NCBI GenBank assembly: GCA_916613615.1
Contig: OU744731.1
Location: 15,816,726-15,880,725 of the forward strand
Direction: 5' to 3'
Length of the DNA stretch: 64,000 nt
Source of the DNA: Steromphala cineraria
Taxonomy: Eukaryota; Mollusca; Gastropoda; Trochida; Trochidae
In this document: piece after piece, positions 23,360-35,181 of the stretch
How the letters are laid out: every line of letters begins with the position of its first letter
Position numbering within the stretch: position 1 is the stretch's first letter
Notes under the pieces: generated by a model
What the model was told of the DNA's origin: nothing
The model's input: the letters and a program-made list of their open reading frames with translations, nothing else
The model's database searches: none
Position numbers and translations under genes: made by a program

Positions 23360-23800
23360 TTACCAGATGGGTTATCAATAACGATTTTCGATTCTAAAAT
23401 CTACATAGGAAGATGAAAGAAATATGCTTCACTTATCAAACAGTACATGTCGATGACATCTCCATGGACATCGCTCCACATTAAATCCAAAATAGTTCAA
23501 GAAACGACAGGGGTCTATCAGAGCAATAGAATCTAATTGGCTCATTTATGACTATGATGTCGTTGAAATTAGCTATTTTCAAGAAACGGATCTCTAGTGC
23601 CGGGGACGCATACAATTAACAATTTTGAATGTCAAAGAGGAAATATATCATAACATGCTATGGACGTGTATCGTAGAATCAATATGTAGAACGACATTAC
23701 ATTATCAGCAGTTCAGCGCTGATTGCAAGATTAGCTCACGTAAATTTCATGGCGCATCAGTGCATGCGAAATCATGAAGAATGGGCTTTGAGAACATTGG
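23360..23800 (+). repeat. Local duplication block E, copy 3
   Basis: It shares TTATCAATAACGA, CACTTATCAAACAGTACATG, GTCGTTGAAATTAGC, TTTTCAAGAAACGGATC and CATGGCGCATCAGTGCATGC with E1 and E2. An acceptor-like TTTACCAG precedes the block as CTCTTTTCAG does in E1, but an indel then shifts the frame and TAA follows the conserved peptide-like stretch. Confidence 0.65.
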
Positions 23801-26544
23801 ACAACAGCGTAAGACTAAAGGTTGTGTTAAGACAAGGTATTAAATATTTCAACTGCATGCTCTTACGCTTTATAAGATCATGGTTCTATTCAACTTACTA
23901 AGCATTAAGCGTATAAAAATAATAGGCAGATTCTAAATGCATTAAGGATATATCTTGATTAATGAGTTACAAAACATTTGATGATCATCATATCTATTTT
24001 ATTTATTCAAATTGTTGTGACACTTTGATATAATATATAGCAGAATATTTTGGGCCTGCGAACATTAAAGCTAAGACAGTAAGTACAAAATCGAAGTAAA
24101 CATCAAAGGATGATTCCCGTCACGTATCTCTATCCACTCATTGCCTGAAAAATATCTTCACCTCATGCAATGAACTCATTATCTAAGTGTTTTGTAAGTC
24201 TTGAAGGACAAAAATAACACATTCGGCATGGAAAGGCATAATCCCATTTGAATACTTTAGCTTAGTGGCGCTGGTCTGATCACATTCAAATCCCTTAGCT
24301 TCCAACGATTTCAATAGCAGCGAATATTGTCATTGTAAATTCAATGTATGGGCCTATTTTTAAAAAATGTATTTTGCTAAACCATCACTGTTAAATTAGT
24401 TGAAATTTTCAAATTTTGGTGATAAAACATTGTTAGAATTCATCGAGTGATTTACAGAAACATCTTTATCAATTAACTGTGTATGTGTATCTAAAGTTTA
24501 GAACTTGATAACAAATGTTTTTGAAATGGGTTAACAAATGGGACATACATGTCTTTAATGGTAGGTAAGATCACTGAACCTGTACATGTTACATGTTGAT
24601 GATCAACTTACAATCTTTGCGATGAAGAAATATAACAATGAAGAATTGTGGCCAGCTAAATGTTTCTATATGGCCACAGATAGAAATCATACCCTTTCTT
24701 CAAACAACTGTGTACAAAATGAACGTTTTTGTAAAAAAAATCGACAAAACGTTATATGAATTGTAGTACTGAAGATGTCAATGGAGTACTTGTTGTGGCA
24801 CAAATACCTTTCAGCATTAGAAGTACGTCAAAATAAAAAGGTCAGAAGGATCAGAAAGATGTTAAACACAAATAAATTCCGTGACGCTGTAACATCTGAA
24901 TTGAGTAAACAAAGTTACGATATCAGTGTATTCATAAAAGCGAGCTTGCGACGCTTAATTGGCCATGTGTGATAGATAACCGTCTCTTCATATAAATGTC
25001 ATCTCCATAATTACATTTCTGGACTGCAGATGATGCACTGTGATGTTTTATGACCGTCTGGAAATTGCTACAAAGAGGTAATTCTGTTGAGCGTATATTG
25101 TTCGTCTATATTGTTTTCATGTAATCAGCGCTAGAGAAATGCTATGGCAAGATTGATAAGGATACAACATTAAATATAAATGCAGAATTGCGTTATGCTT
25201 TCATAATATTATATCAAATTGTGGTGCAATAGACTACATAGAAATATCATCTTAGCTATGTTAATCCTTTATAAGGGCAGTAGCACGATTCACATTGTGT
25301 GAACATCTTTAATTAAATCTGTCTAAGAAAAAGAGGACATGGTTGAACTCTACATTATATATTTGATTTATTACTGCTTCATTTAGTTTAAATACATTGT
25401 CTTTAATTGGAACCAATTATTTTCACTTTACTGACATCACCTTTGTGTCCTCCTAAGAATGTTGGCCCGCGGGATTTATAAAGTACAGCGATTGACCGAT
25501 AACAGGAAAGGATAGGAAAGGACAGAAGCGACCATAAAATATCAAACCACCAAAACTGGTCAGAGCTTTGGAATCGGTGTTCTGGCGAGCGAAAAGGGTT
25601 CGGCTTCGGCAAAAACATTTGCAGATAGCAAACAAACATTTGTGTTATTTTTTAAAAGTGTTAGTCGGTGGACTTAACATTATCATCAATTATATCGTTG
25701 CAAAATATGTGTTTTGGTAGGGATAAATCATCATAATATACTGCCGTGCAGGGCAATTATGTTGCTATTAACATGCATCCAAATGATATGACTCAAGCAA
25801 TTCCCTTGCCGTATAAGTCAGAAGGAATTTAAGATATATAAAGACCTAAAATAACAAAATAGTAACGTCACTAAAAGTTTTAATTATCATTCTCGTTAAA
25901 TGGGCAAACATGTAAACCAAAAATGTAAACCACTGAACTTAATTCAGTATACATTCACACACATCAAAAAGTGTTTAATATAACAATTCACTGTAATTAC
26001 CACACCTTACGGACGCACTCCGCGCAAAAGTAAAAACTTTCTTGAACTAAATAATGGTAGATGATAAATTTGAGATGTTGTCGTTTCATGACGAAAATCA
26101 CACAGACATGTTATGTTGCAATAAATAACGATCTGCAATGACTACGATATATTGATTGGAATATTTGAGTCGTTGAAACTTGAAGGGAAATTACAATGTG
26201 ATGCAGCATGTCGATTCATCCTAAATGTTTGCAACCTCAAGGCTTAGGAATTCAAAACTTTAACAAGTCACTTTAATCAATGCAACTTTACTTTAATCTT
26301 AATGGAGCACAACAAGAAGTTCTTTTTACAAAAGGCTGGAGTTTTGTGAAGTTGCACAAAAAGGTCAACCATTCGGAACTGAGAGTTACAAATTAACCAA
26401 CTGTATCTCTTTGCTCGTTAAAATGCAAAATTGATGCTTTGTCTTGGTGTACTTTTTCTAACATGCTATTTCAAAGCAATATATTCTACTTGGACTTCAC
26501 TTACTTACGCGAAAATTAATTAATTGGGACCATCACGTAAGACG
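23801..26544. other. Long non-coding stretch
   Basis: No gene recognised. A 65-codon plus frame at 24775-24972 is rich in lysine and arginine (KVRRIRKMLNTNKF) but has no homologue I know and no splice context. A GC-richer patch at 25440-25640 contains TTTATAAAGTAC and overlapping minus-strand frames; it could be unique promoter-like DNA but no transcript can be argued. Confidence 0.5.
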
Positions 26545-26690
26545 ATTTATTGATTTTTAGCAAACCTTATTCCCACTGAGGCAATTTTTTAAAAGATCTA
26601 AATTTTCCTTAAATCTAAATGGCTGTATTATCAGCCACAGTAGCATTTTTTTACTTTAATCGATAAGTGCACCAATACTTCTTAACAAAA
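26545..26690 (+). repeat. Local duplication block F, copy 2
   Basis: CTTATTCCCACTGAGGCA, AATGGCTGTATTATCAGCC and AATCGATAAGTGCACC match block F1 at 20870-21030 in order and spacing. Confidence 0.5.
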
Positions 26691-27173
26691 TCCTTAGAAA
26701 TGTCCGTGTTTCAGCTGTCCTTGGGTATCATTAGGAGCTTAATAGTACCATTTACGGATAATACAGCAAAATGTCCTTTTAGAATGCATGTCTTAAATTT
26801 TCAAGGAAATAAGCCTGATAATTTCAAGGTTGAAAGTATGTGATGTTTTCATAAAGGTGCAAAGATTCGTCCAAATCTCGACAGATACCTTAAAAAGAAA
26901 ACAATAATGAACCCTTTATTGTTTAATTGCTAAGTTTGTTTTTGAAAAAGGAGATGCCATTGAAATATTTTTTACGTAATTGTATTGTTCTAAAATATCA
27001 AATTTCACAATCCTAATTGTTGGGGATACACATGCTCAATTTTATCAAAATAAAATGCACAAGTTCTGATCCGGAATAGAATCTATCTTTTTGTATGAAA
27101 CACACTAAATTCGTGAAAACACAATAAATAAAGTTCATAAGTCTTATAATACCAAAAGACATCATTGTAATAA
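26691..27173. other. AT-rich gap before the 1.3-kb element
   Basis: Nothing supported. The minus frame at 27013-27201 crosses the element boundary and is chance. Confidence 0.55.
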
Positions 27174-28488
27174 CTAGATTAGCGTTTGCGGGATACCGCA
27201 AAAGCAGAGCAGCCCCGGAACTTGGGGTTTCGCCTTACCCTGTTCCGCCTTTTACAGGCCTCACCAAATTGGGAATTTTCTCGCGACCTTGACCTTTGAC
27301 ACACAAGGTCACACAATCAATGAACACATTTCATTGAGTATAACATTATTGTAATGAAATAAAGTGTTAACAATTAAATTAATCCATTTTCTCCATATAT
27401 GTTGACCTTGCTTTGACCTTGACCTTCGACAGTTCGTACCCAAAACTTTTTGAAAATGTTGTACTTCTCAAGAATAATATATACAAAATCTAAACTTCAT
27501 AGCACAAAAACTTTTCAAGTTATTGTGTTTACAAGGTATTGCAATAACTCATATCTCATGACCTTGACCTTTGACCTTCAAGGTCACACAATCATTGAAC
27601 ACTTTTTATTGAGTATAACAATCATGTATTGATTAAAAGTGTTCATAGTTAAAATAAAGCATTTTCGCTAAAACAGGCTTACGTCATGACCTTGCTGTGA
27701 CCTTGACCTTTGACGGATTGTAGCCAAAACCTTTTCAAAATTTTTTACTTTTCCAAGGATGAAATATACCAAGTTAGAGCTTCATAGCACAAAAACTTTT
27801 CAAGTTATCGCGTTAACAAGGAATTTTGCGGTGATTTTATAACTCGTGACCTTGACCTTTGAACTTGAAAGTGAACATGTCATAATGATTCACTGGATGT
27901 ATTAACATTTAGACATGTTCATGAGTTCTGAAAAGCTTAATGGGATAAAGTTATACCCAAATTTAGTGCATTTTGTAATAACTCATATCTCATGACCTTG
28001 ACCTTTGACCTTCAAGGTCACACAATCATTGAACACTTGTTATTGAGTATAACAATCATGTATTGATTAAAAGTGTTCATAGTTAAATAAAGCATTTTCG
28101 CTAAAACATGCTTACGTCATGACCTTGCTGTGACCTTGACCTTTGACGGATTGTAGCCAAAACCTTTTCAAAAAATTTTACTTTTCCAAGGATGATATAT
28201 ACCAAGTTAGAGCTTCAAAGCACAAAAACTTTTCAAGTTATCGCGTTTACAAGGAATTCTTAGAGTGAATACATATCTCGTGACCTTGACCTTTGACCTT
28301 GAAAGTGAACGTGTCAAAATCGTTCCCCCGAGGTATGAGTAATAAGGTTTGAAGAAGAGTTCTGGAAAGCTTAGTGGAAAAAAGTTATAGCTAGTAGTAC
28401 GAGTGCGGAGGCCGCGGCGGCGGCGGCGGCGATGGAAACATCACAAAAACTGATAGCAGCCCCGTCCTTAGACGGGGCTGCTAATTAG
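27174..28488 (+). mobile_element. 1.3-kb hairpin-bounded element rich in TCAAGGTCA sites, copy 1
   Basis: It starts CTAGATTAGCG, with a hairpin TTTGCGG-GATA-CCGCAAA at 27185-27202. It ends with the hairpin AGCAGCCCCGTC-CTTA-GACGGGGCTGCT at 28455-28482 and then AATTAG. The interior holds degenerate internal repeats carrying GTGACCTTGACCTTTGACC and TCAAGGTCACA, and ends in a (GCG)n tract near 28408-28430. A near-identical copy in the same orientation lies at 42802-44122. No coding capacity. The end hairpin recalls Helitron-like structure, but no clear CTRR terminus is visible, so class is left open. Confidence 0.85.
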
Positions 28489-29164
28489 ATAATACACATT
28501 GGGATACTTGGATTGGTGTAATATATGTGTTTAGCGCTTGTCAGTTTACAAAGTAATTTTGGATGAATTGCCAACTGAACTGAAAGTTTGAGAGAAGAGA
28601 AGAAAATCATGTTTGTGAGATATCTAACGAATAGACATACAGATATATATTGGATAGTGTTGCAGGAATAACGTATAACATATACCTACATTCTACACCG
28701 TTGTCAATATTGATTAATTAAATATAGTAAAGGCATTTGATTGTGTTCCATCACAATAATATCTTGGATAAATGTAGGCAGGTGTCAAAATCGACATGAC
28801 CCGAACATGTTCAAGATGTTAAAACGTGTGAAGAAATAACGCTCCTTTGACAGAATATATCGTATATGTCAATTAAACTTTATGTATAATCAAAATATAT
28901 CTAAAAAATGAAACTATTAAAAAAACATTTTTTTTGTGAAAAAAACCCACTAAAAACCATTCCTTGACTGACGATTGTACTTGTAACCTCAGTTTGAGAG
29001 TAAGTAGACCAAAGGGCTTGAAGATTTGTATTTGAAAACACACGATAAAACTAACTGAGGTGTAAAGTTTCTTATGTACATCAGTGTAGTAAGTATCTGA
29101 ATGTGGGCATATGTATTACTTTCATCGATATGCGTTAGCATAAGCGTTCAAATAACCTTTGACA
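28489..29164. other. AT-rich gap, nothing recognised
   Basis: No feature supported between the 1.3-kb element and the diverged block C copy. Confidence 0.55.
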
Positions 29165-29340
29165 TATACGTGTTTTGATTGATGAACAAGAACTGTTTCC
29201 ATGGTTACAAATACAATACCATCACCAGCCACCATCACAACGACAACTTCAAAGTGTTCAAAGGATAACATTAAGCTCCATTTATTCAAACCATACACTC
29301 CGTTAAAGGTTACTCGCATTACTGCAATAATGTACCATGG
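29165..29340 (+). repeat. Diverged block C copy with RFX-type palindrome
   Basis: GTTTCCATGGTTAC lies at about 29196-29209, preceded by TTGATTGATGAACAAG and followed, after about 100 bp, by ATTACTGCAATAATG. The latter resembles the ATTAACTACTGCAATCATG of copy 4. The palindrome fits the vertebrate-style GTTNCCATGGNNAC form, with one mismatch to the stricter X-box consensus. It overlaps a 94-codon minus frame (29122-29406) that I regard as chance. Confidence 0.45.
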
Positions 29341-29859
29341 ATTATGCAGTGTCTGAAAAGTTACCACTTGAACCTCCCACCTAGACGATGTAATATGACT
29401 TTCCAAAAATACTAAGTTAACAACATGGGTCGAAATGTCAGACAGAAGTTTTTAGCCAAAGTATGTATACTTTAGCGTTACATTTATAAAATGTAAAATT
29501 TTTATCTCTTTATTTTCTTCTTTTCACCTTTATATCTTCTTACACTCATGTGAAACAGAATAGTTGTTCTTAGATTACGAAGGTGAAAAAATATAAGGCT
29601 TATTACATGACATCCTTAAATATGATTCAACCATTTCACCAGCACAACATCATACCGACAACATTCCAGACATTCCATTAAAAACTATTTAAAATAGCAA
29701 AGATAGCACCCCTCGTGTGCTCAAAAAGACATATGCCTTCAAAAGACATGACATGTCATAAAATGACACTTCTTGGCAGTGATATTTGTCTCTGACAATA
29801 ATATTTTGAGACTTTTTGCCCAAGGGTATAAAGCTACTGAAATTGACGTGTCTTACTGT

Positions 29860-30010
29860 AATAGAAACCGTCGATCCTCGAGCTTAAAGCTAAGTTATCG
29901 ATCATCTCACATACCTACATGCTGTGATAAGGAAATTCAGGTTCTGACGATTTGTCTGTTTGATGTTCCTTGTCTTATCCTGTTGCCGGAACTAGAGGCT
30001 GGGGGTTGAA
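29860..30010 (+). repeat. Local duplication block I, copy 1
   Basis: AAACCGTCGATCCTCGAG and TGTGATAAGGAAATTCAGGT, then TGTTCCTTGTCTTATCC, correspond to AAACCGTCGACCATTC, ATGAAAAGGGAAATAAGGTT and TGTTCCTTGTTCC at 31975-32100. The plus frame at 29773-30009 covers this copy, but the other copy is not open in the same frame. Confidence 0.45.
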
Positions 30011-30559
30011 ATACTGTACAATACCATGACAGAGATCATAAGTGGTTTCAACTTATGTGAACTAAGATGCCCTTTATGGTTCAAAAGTGTCATGGACTTA
30101 AGTGTCTGTGGCAAAAATTATTGAGCTGTCGGAGATAAAGATAAAGAATACTGCAGTGACATTTTTTTAATATAACATTTAGGGATATTCAACAAGAACA
30201 TTTTTCATGACAAGATATATCTTATAAAATCCATGATTGTACACAAAGCGGAATGGAACCATTCGGGCAAGACTAGGCCAATACGGGCAAAACTGGGCAA
30301 ATACTAGTCGACTGAGCAAATACGACTCCGAGCATGCGCATACTTCGAAACTTTCGACATATATGACGGTCCACAAATCTCATTTGTAATTTTGATTTCG
30401 ATGAAAATGAATCTCTAAAGTAAATCACAAAGACGTTGATTAATAAAAATGTCATAAATCAAACCCAGGGCGAAGCCAAGGGACGATGCAGCAGACCGAG
30501 GAACTGTAAAAGGACCAATACGGAAAAAAAACGGATTAATGACACTATAATCTAAATCA

Positions 30560-30700
30560 GATGCTTCTTCTATTGCGATGAAAATGTCATTCATGATATT
30601 CATTTCACATCATTATCAACAGACAATCCGTTGTTGAACTATGTACAATGTAATTCATGTTCTCTCCATTCCTCACAGAGTTGATTCTATCCTTTAAAAT
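30560..30700 (+). repeat. Local duplication block H, copy 1
   Basis: AAAATGTCATTCATGATATT, then ATTATCAACAGACAATCC and GTAATTCATG, match AAAATGTCATTCATGATGTT, TTATCGACAGGAAATCAATT and GTAATTCATGCC at 41960-42090. It shows that the old duplications reach beyond 40 kb. Confidence 0.5.
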
Positions 30701-31384
30701 GATGCAACGAAATGTATGATAGTCTCTGTAAGAAATATAACACGGATTCATAGGGAAATGGTATTATGATGTTACACAAGTTAAGAACTATAAAACTTGA
30801 AGAAACCCATGTATCACCTTTTGCGATGCTGTGCCTATAAATGGTAACTAATTCCATAACAAATGGAGCGGTTGGAGAAGAGATGTTTATGCATTCAAAC
30901 CAAGTTTGATTCACCAAGGAAATCTTTTCCAAACTTGTTTAACAATGTCAATGTAGTACTATTTTGTGCTATATTTTGAAGGAAAATCCTTTTACCCAAC
31001 TTGGATTAAAGCTTTAGATCTAAACAGATCATGTATTTTGATATTTAGCTTCCACGTGATGAAGTGATTCAAGACTACAATTTGTTAAACTATAGCGATT
31101 TTACTATTTCCATCCTTAGGAAATTTGATGCATTGTTATTTGGATGTACAAGAACTCGAGAGTATTTTCGAAGTTGCAGAAAACAGGTGTATTACTGAAG
31201 ATAACAAATAAATAGAGTTTCTTCAAGAAAAGCAAACCGTATTGTCAGTTATACTCCATTGAAATCCAATCAAACGCTGCTGTTTCAGTATATGCTTTCT
31301 GTTATCGGAGTTCTAAGCTTCATGTTTTATAACATACTGTTTGTTACGTCAATTAATCAATATATCAACAATGACGATGACTTT
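30701..31384. other. AT-rich gap, nothing recognised
   Basis: No gene or element supported. The minus frames between 30179 and 30932 have no motif. Confidence 0.55.
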
Positions 31385-31530
31385 AAAGAAGCCATTGATT
31401 TGTCAGCAAGCTGAAATCCCGCTGAGGGCGTATAATTCTTTTTGGACCAAATTGCTTTAAATCTCTAAAACAATTTTCTTTCTAAAATCGATTGGTTTCT
31501 CAACAAGGGTCACTATTCCACCTCAACAAT
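31385..31530 (+). repeat. Possible block F, copy 3
   Basis: GCAAGCTGAAATCCCGCTGA followed by GGGCGTATAATTCTTTTTG aligns loosely with GCAAACCTTATTCCCACTGA and GGCAATTTTTT at 26560. It is weak, and listed because it falls in the expected order. Confidence 0.35.
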
Positions 31531-31974
31531 TTCCTCTTTACTTGACTTAACATGCTACTAAAACAGTCAAACGTCAACAGTCTTATAAGCAATTGGACGC
31601 AAGGCGTTACAACTTCTCCTTTAGAAGTACGCGAAGTTTTCGTGCATTTGGAAAAACAGAATTAATACCTTTTTTAAGAACAGGAAGGGCCGCAAGATTT
31701 TTATGTTTCAAATGCTTATATTGCATGATTCCATCACCTAGCTATTTTGACTTTTATCTCGAATGAAAATTCGAATCAATATGAATCAATATGAATCATC
31801 AATTCATTGTGAACACACATTTAAATTGATAAAGAGGTAGTGGAAAATTATCAACCTATCGAAAACAAAATGTAACCAAAGGCTGTAAATCATTGTAATT
31901 AGTTTATCTGAACACATCAAACAGTTACTGAAAAATTGCTTTGGCTAATTGAAATAGATGTCCTCCGCCCTCGA

Positions 31975-32100
31975 GTTTCAATCTAAACCGTCGACCATTC
32001 AAACATTAATAGATGCTATGAAAAGGGAAATAAGGTTCAAACGGTTGTCGATGACAATAGCTTTGTTCCTTGTTCCAGTTCGCGGATCCCTAAATTGAGG
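31975..32100 (+). repeat. Local duplication block I, copy 2
   Basis: Counterpart of 29860-30010, about 2.1 kb away in the same orientation; see that entry for the shared phrases. Confidence 0.45.
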
Positions 32101-32329
32101 CTTTGTTCAAGTATACAGTGTGTGAACGAAGATCCATATCATTGTGGACAAGAGATTGCAACATCCATTTCATTTGTTCCAATTTTGGTATTCTGGTGTT
32201 TTCATTTCAGGTAAATTAAAACTGATTGAACAGGTCCCTTCTTTATTTCATTAGAAGTCGTAGGGATGAGGTATGAATATGAACTTAACAATATTTACTG
32301 TTTAGTATCATTACACAAGACATTATTAG

Positions 32330-32456
32330 TTATACAATTCAGAGGCGGGTATGGGGATATATCAGCTTCTAGCTTAGTGTTATGCGAAGTCGAGTTGCAT
32401 AACACCAAGAGAGAGGCTGATAATTCCCAATACCCCCCGCCTCTGAATGGTATAAC
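32330..32456. mobile_element. Long imperfect hairpin element core
   Basis: A left arm from TTATACAATTCAGAGGCGGG to TGTTATGC (32330-32385) pairs with a right arm from GCATAACACC to CCTCTGAATGGTATAAC (32397-32456), with small mismatches. The loop GAAGTCGAGTT resembles the loops of the 8.7-kb and 40.6-kb hairpins (GAGTGAGAGCGAG, GAGCGAAAGCGAG). The 150-codon plus frame at 32266-32718 runs straight through the hairpin and is therefore best read as chance. I infer the hairpin half of a miniature element; the outer borders are not clear. Confidence 0.6.
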
Positions 32457-35154
32457 GAATTTAAATTTATCTTACCGAATGTTCTACCAAAACGCATATA
32501 ATATCAAAATAAAAAGGTTAACCATAGGTTGTGCACGGCTACATATTGGTTTATCAAAGGAAATCTTGATGTGTTCGAGGCAACATACATTATACATTTC
32601 AAGACGCTCAATGTGCACGCTTTTTTTCATGATTTTAATTAATCATCCCGTGGGTGATATCAGTATTTTTCCAGGGTCACGTGGACCTATCAGACATCGA
32701 GATTCTTACATGAGGTAGGATAAATGATATTGTCCTTACCATACGTATAAACGGTTACAGAAAAACCTCTGATTTTTTAAGTTTGTTCGTGTATTTACGG
32801 AAAATGGCATTGAAAGCTGAAAGCAAAATCTTAATAATTATTCATCTTCAGTTTCATTTTTTTCTATGGCGTGGACCTTCTCCAGTATTTTATGTTCAAA
32901 ACAATTTGCATGATAAAGATTTGTTTAAAGCACAACCACATTTGTATGCACTATTTCTATGTTATGATAGATAAAGCATGACACCTTACATACAGACTGA
33001 ACTTTTTATGTTCTCATGGTCACCAGAAAATTATCATGGCCTATACAATTACAATATACGCTGTCAAAATGGCTGAATGTATATATTCTGACATAACATT
33101 AACAGTATACATATGATGAAAATGCAACATTGTTTTAATTTTTATTTAGACAATGTGAAGATGTTCATATGTATAGGTTATCAGACACGTTTTCTGAATA
33201 ATACCTCAGAAGTCATTGTAAATTTAGCTAATCCATAGTTGATTTCTGACATTCGGATTATGCCATAATAAACAATAGTAAGTAAATGGCTGGTAGTTGT
33301 GATTGTGATATGCTTGTCTGCCAAAGTATCCTCAAAACCAGTTTCAAAGAGGAATCAAAAGTCCCATGATATTACCAATATGCATGTCACCGCCTAGATA
33401 TTTTAACACCGTGTGAAGGTGTGAATGAGAAGTTACGAGTATCTCTGTCTCCTTAAAGCGGGACTACGTCGAGGATAAATATGTGTCTCATACTTATCGA
33501 CTGAGGCTTCGTTAGCTCGTTAGCAAGTCGGCTAGCTCAGCTCAGCGCAGCGCTAATGAAAACCAACGCGGTAAGGAGCTTAGAGCTCGTCATCGCAAGG
33601 GGCTTGATAGGGTTAATTGTCGTCGATTGATTGAATCAACTCTTAGACAATGAGTTGCTTTTATAACTAAACACTTCAGTGTGTAATCTTTTATGAGTAC
33701 ACAGGAGATTATTCAATCAAGATTGAGTCATCTCAATAACTTTGACAGTGATCATGAGTTTTATTTCGAAATACTTAAAAGCGTCAAAGGTGTATAATTA
33801 TGAACCCGTTTTTGAATTTTCGCCAAACTCTTGAGAAATTGGGAGGGGGTCTGACTCGGCAAAAATGTGTGGTTTTCGGGAAACGGTCACGAGAAGAGAC
33901 GCTTCAAAATCAACATTTATGAACAGTTGCAAAGGTGCATGTGTCAGTGCAGGTACAGTACATAATTCAAAAAGAATTCGCCGCTTTACGATATTTCCAT
34001 TGACTATTAGTTATTATAGTGTAGTCTAAATAGTTTTGATTGCTATCGTAAACTAGTATAAAACGCATTTATGAAGAATAATTTGGGCTACAATATCATA
34101 ATTTAACTTAAATTTCCATTGGTTACCTAGGGAACGACGGGAACAAATATACATAAAATTTACATTTTTATGCGCATTATGATGTAAATCTAATGGCATT
34201 TATTTAATATTAGTCAAATACATTTATTTGAATTATGTACTTCAAGCTGAGATAATTTCAATTCAACCTAAAATGTTTTACAACGATCCTACTATTTATG
34301 ATAACAGGGAAGAAAACTGTCATGGATATTTTTATTCATTTTTTTTTGCTGTATTGGAAACATACTTAGCATGTCAAAACAAAACTTCTACACAATTTTT
34401 TAAAGATTTATCAAAAGAACACAAATTAATGAAATGTGTATTTTGAAAGGTTCTTTATATTGTATAATCATGTACTATTTAAAGGCAAATGCAATTCATA
34501 TACACTGATTGTGAAAAGAATGGACGTTGGAAAATAAATGTAAAATGATTCCTATAACTACATGCTACATGTTAGCTGCTGTTATGTTCAGATATCATAA
34601 TCGAGCCTGTATTCTCTCGGACAAATTGCTTCAACAGATACGATCCGACCTGTGCCGTCGGATGTACACACATTATTCGGTGCACATAACATATTTTAAC
34701 ATTTTATTGTTACAATAATTATTCTTCTGTGATTGTGTTCCCACAAACCTGGGGGGTGGGGGGAGCAACCTGGATATATGGCCACGGCTTTAGGTGGGTA
34801 AACATTAGTAATGTAGTGATGAGCTGAACTGAATATAACACCCTACAGTAAATACCGAGATAATAATGTAATGGAACATTTACACTTTACATCATGTTGG
34901 TAACCAAAATGGAGGAATTCCGCCTCGTTTATTTTATCTTGAGCTATAAGTAAGTTGACAACCAAACCCCCAAAAAAAACCCATTTCTTTCCTCCTATTA
35001 TTTTCTAATTCTTCTGTATTATAATCAACTAGTTTTCCGGAAGTATTACTTTTTCATCTTATAAATACAAATGCTGGGGCGATCACAAGTTTGACCGATT
35101 TGGAATCCAGTCACATGTCTTACGCTGATGGAACTCGATCTTCAGCAGGAAGAC
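32457..35154. other. Non-coding stretch with a GC-rich island
   Basis: No gene recognised. A compact GC-richer patch at about 33460-33610 (GCTAGCTCAGCTCAGCGCAG and neighbours) stands out in AT-rich DNA. I cannot match it to a tRNA, SINE or exon. A phrase at 34244-34293 (TTCAAGCTGAGATAATTTCA) is shared with 60788 next to the retrotransposon fragment. The frames at 34228-34446 and 34527-34718 have no motif. Confidence 0.5.
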
Positions 35155-35181
35155 GGGGGGGGGGGGGGGGGGGGGGGGGGG
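35155..35181 (+). repeat. Poly-G run of 27
   Basis: An uninterrupted G homopolymer follows AGAC and precedes TTATGATATT. Length in an assembly is unreliable at such sites. It could form a quadruplex. Confidence 0.9.

Noticed and set aside
28455..28482. Bacterial-style terminator hairpin
   Set aside because: The stem-loop has the shape of a terminator, but the sequence is eukaryotic, there is no T tract, and the same hairpin ends the second element copy at 44090. It is an element terminus.
32266..32718. 150-codon plus-strand open frame
   Set aside because: It runs through both arms and the loop of a long hairpin, shows no domain and has no splice signals. The hairpin explains the conserved-looking DNA.
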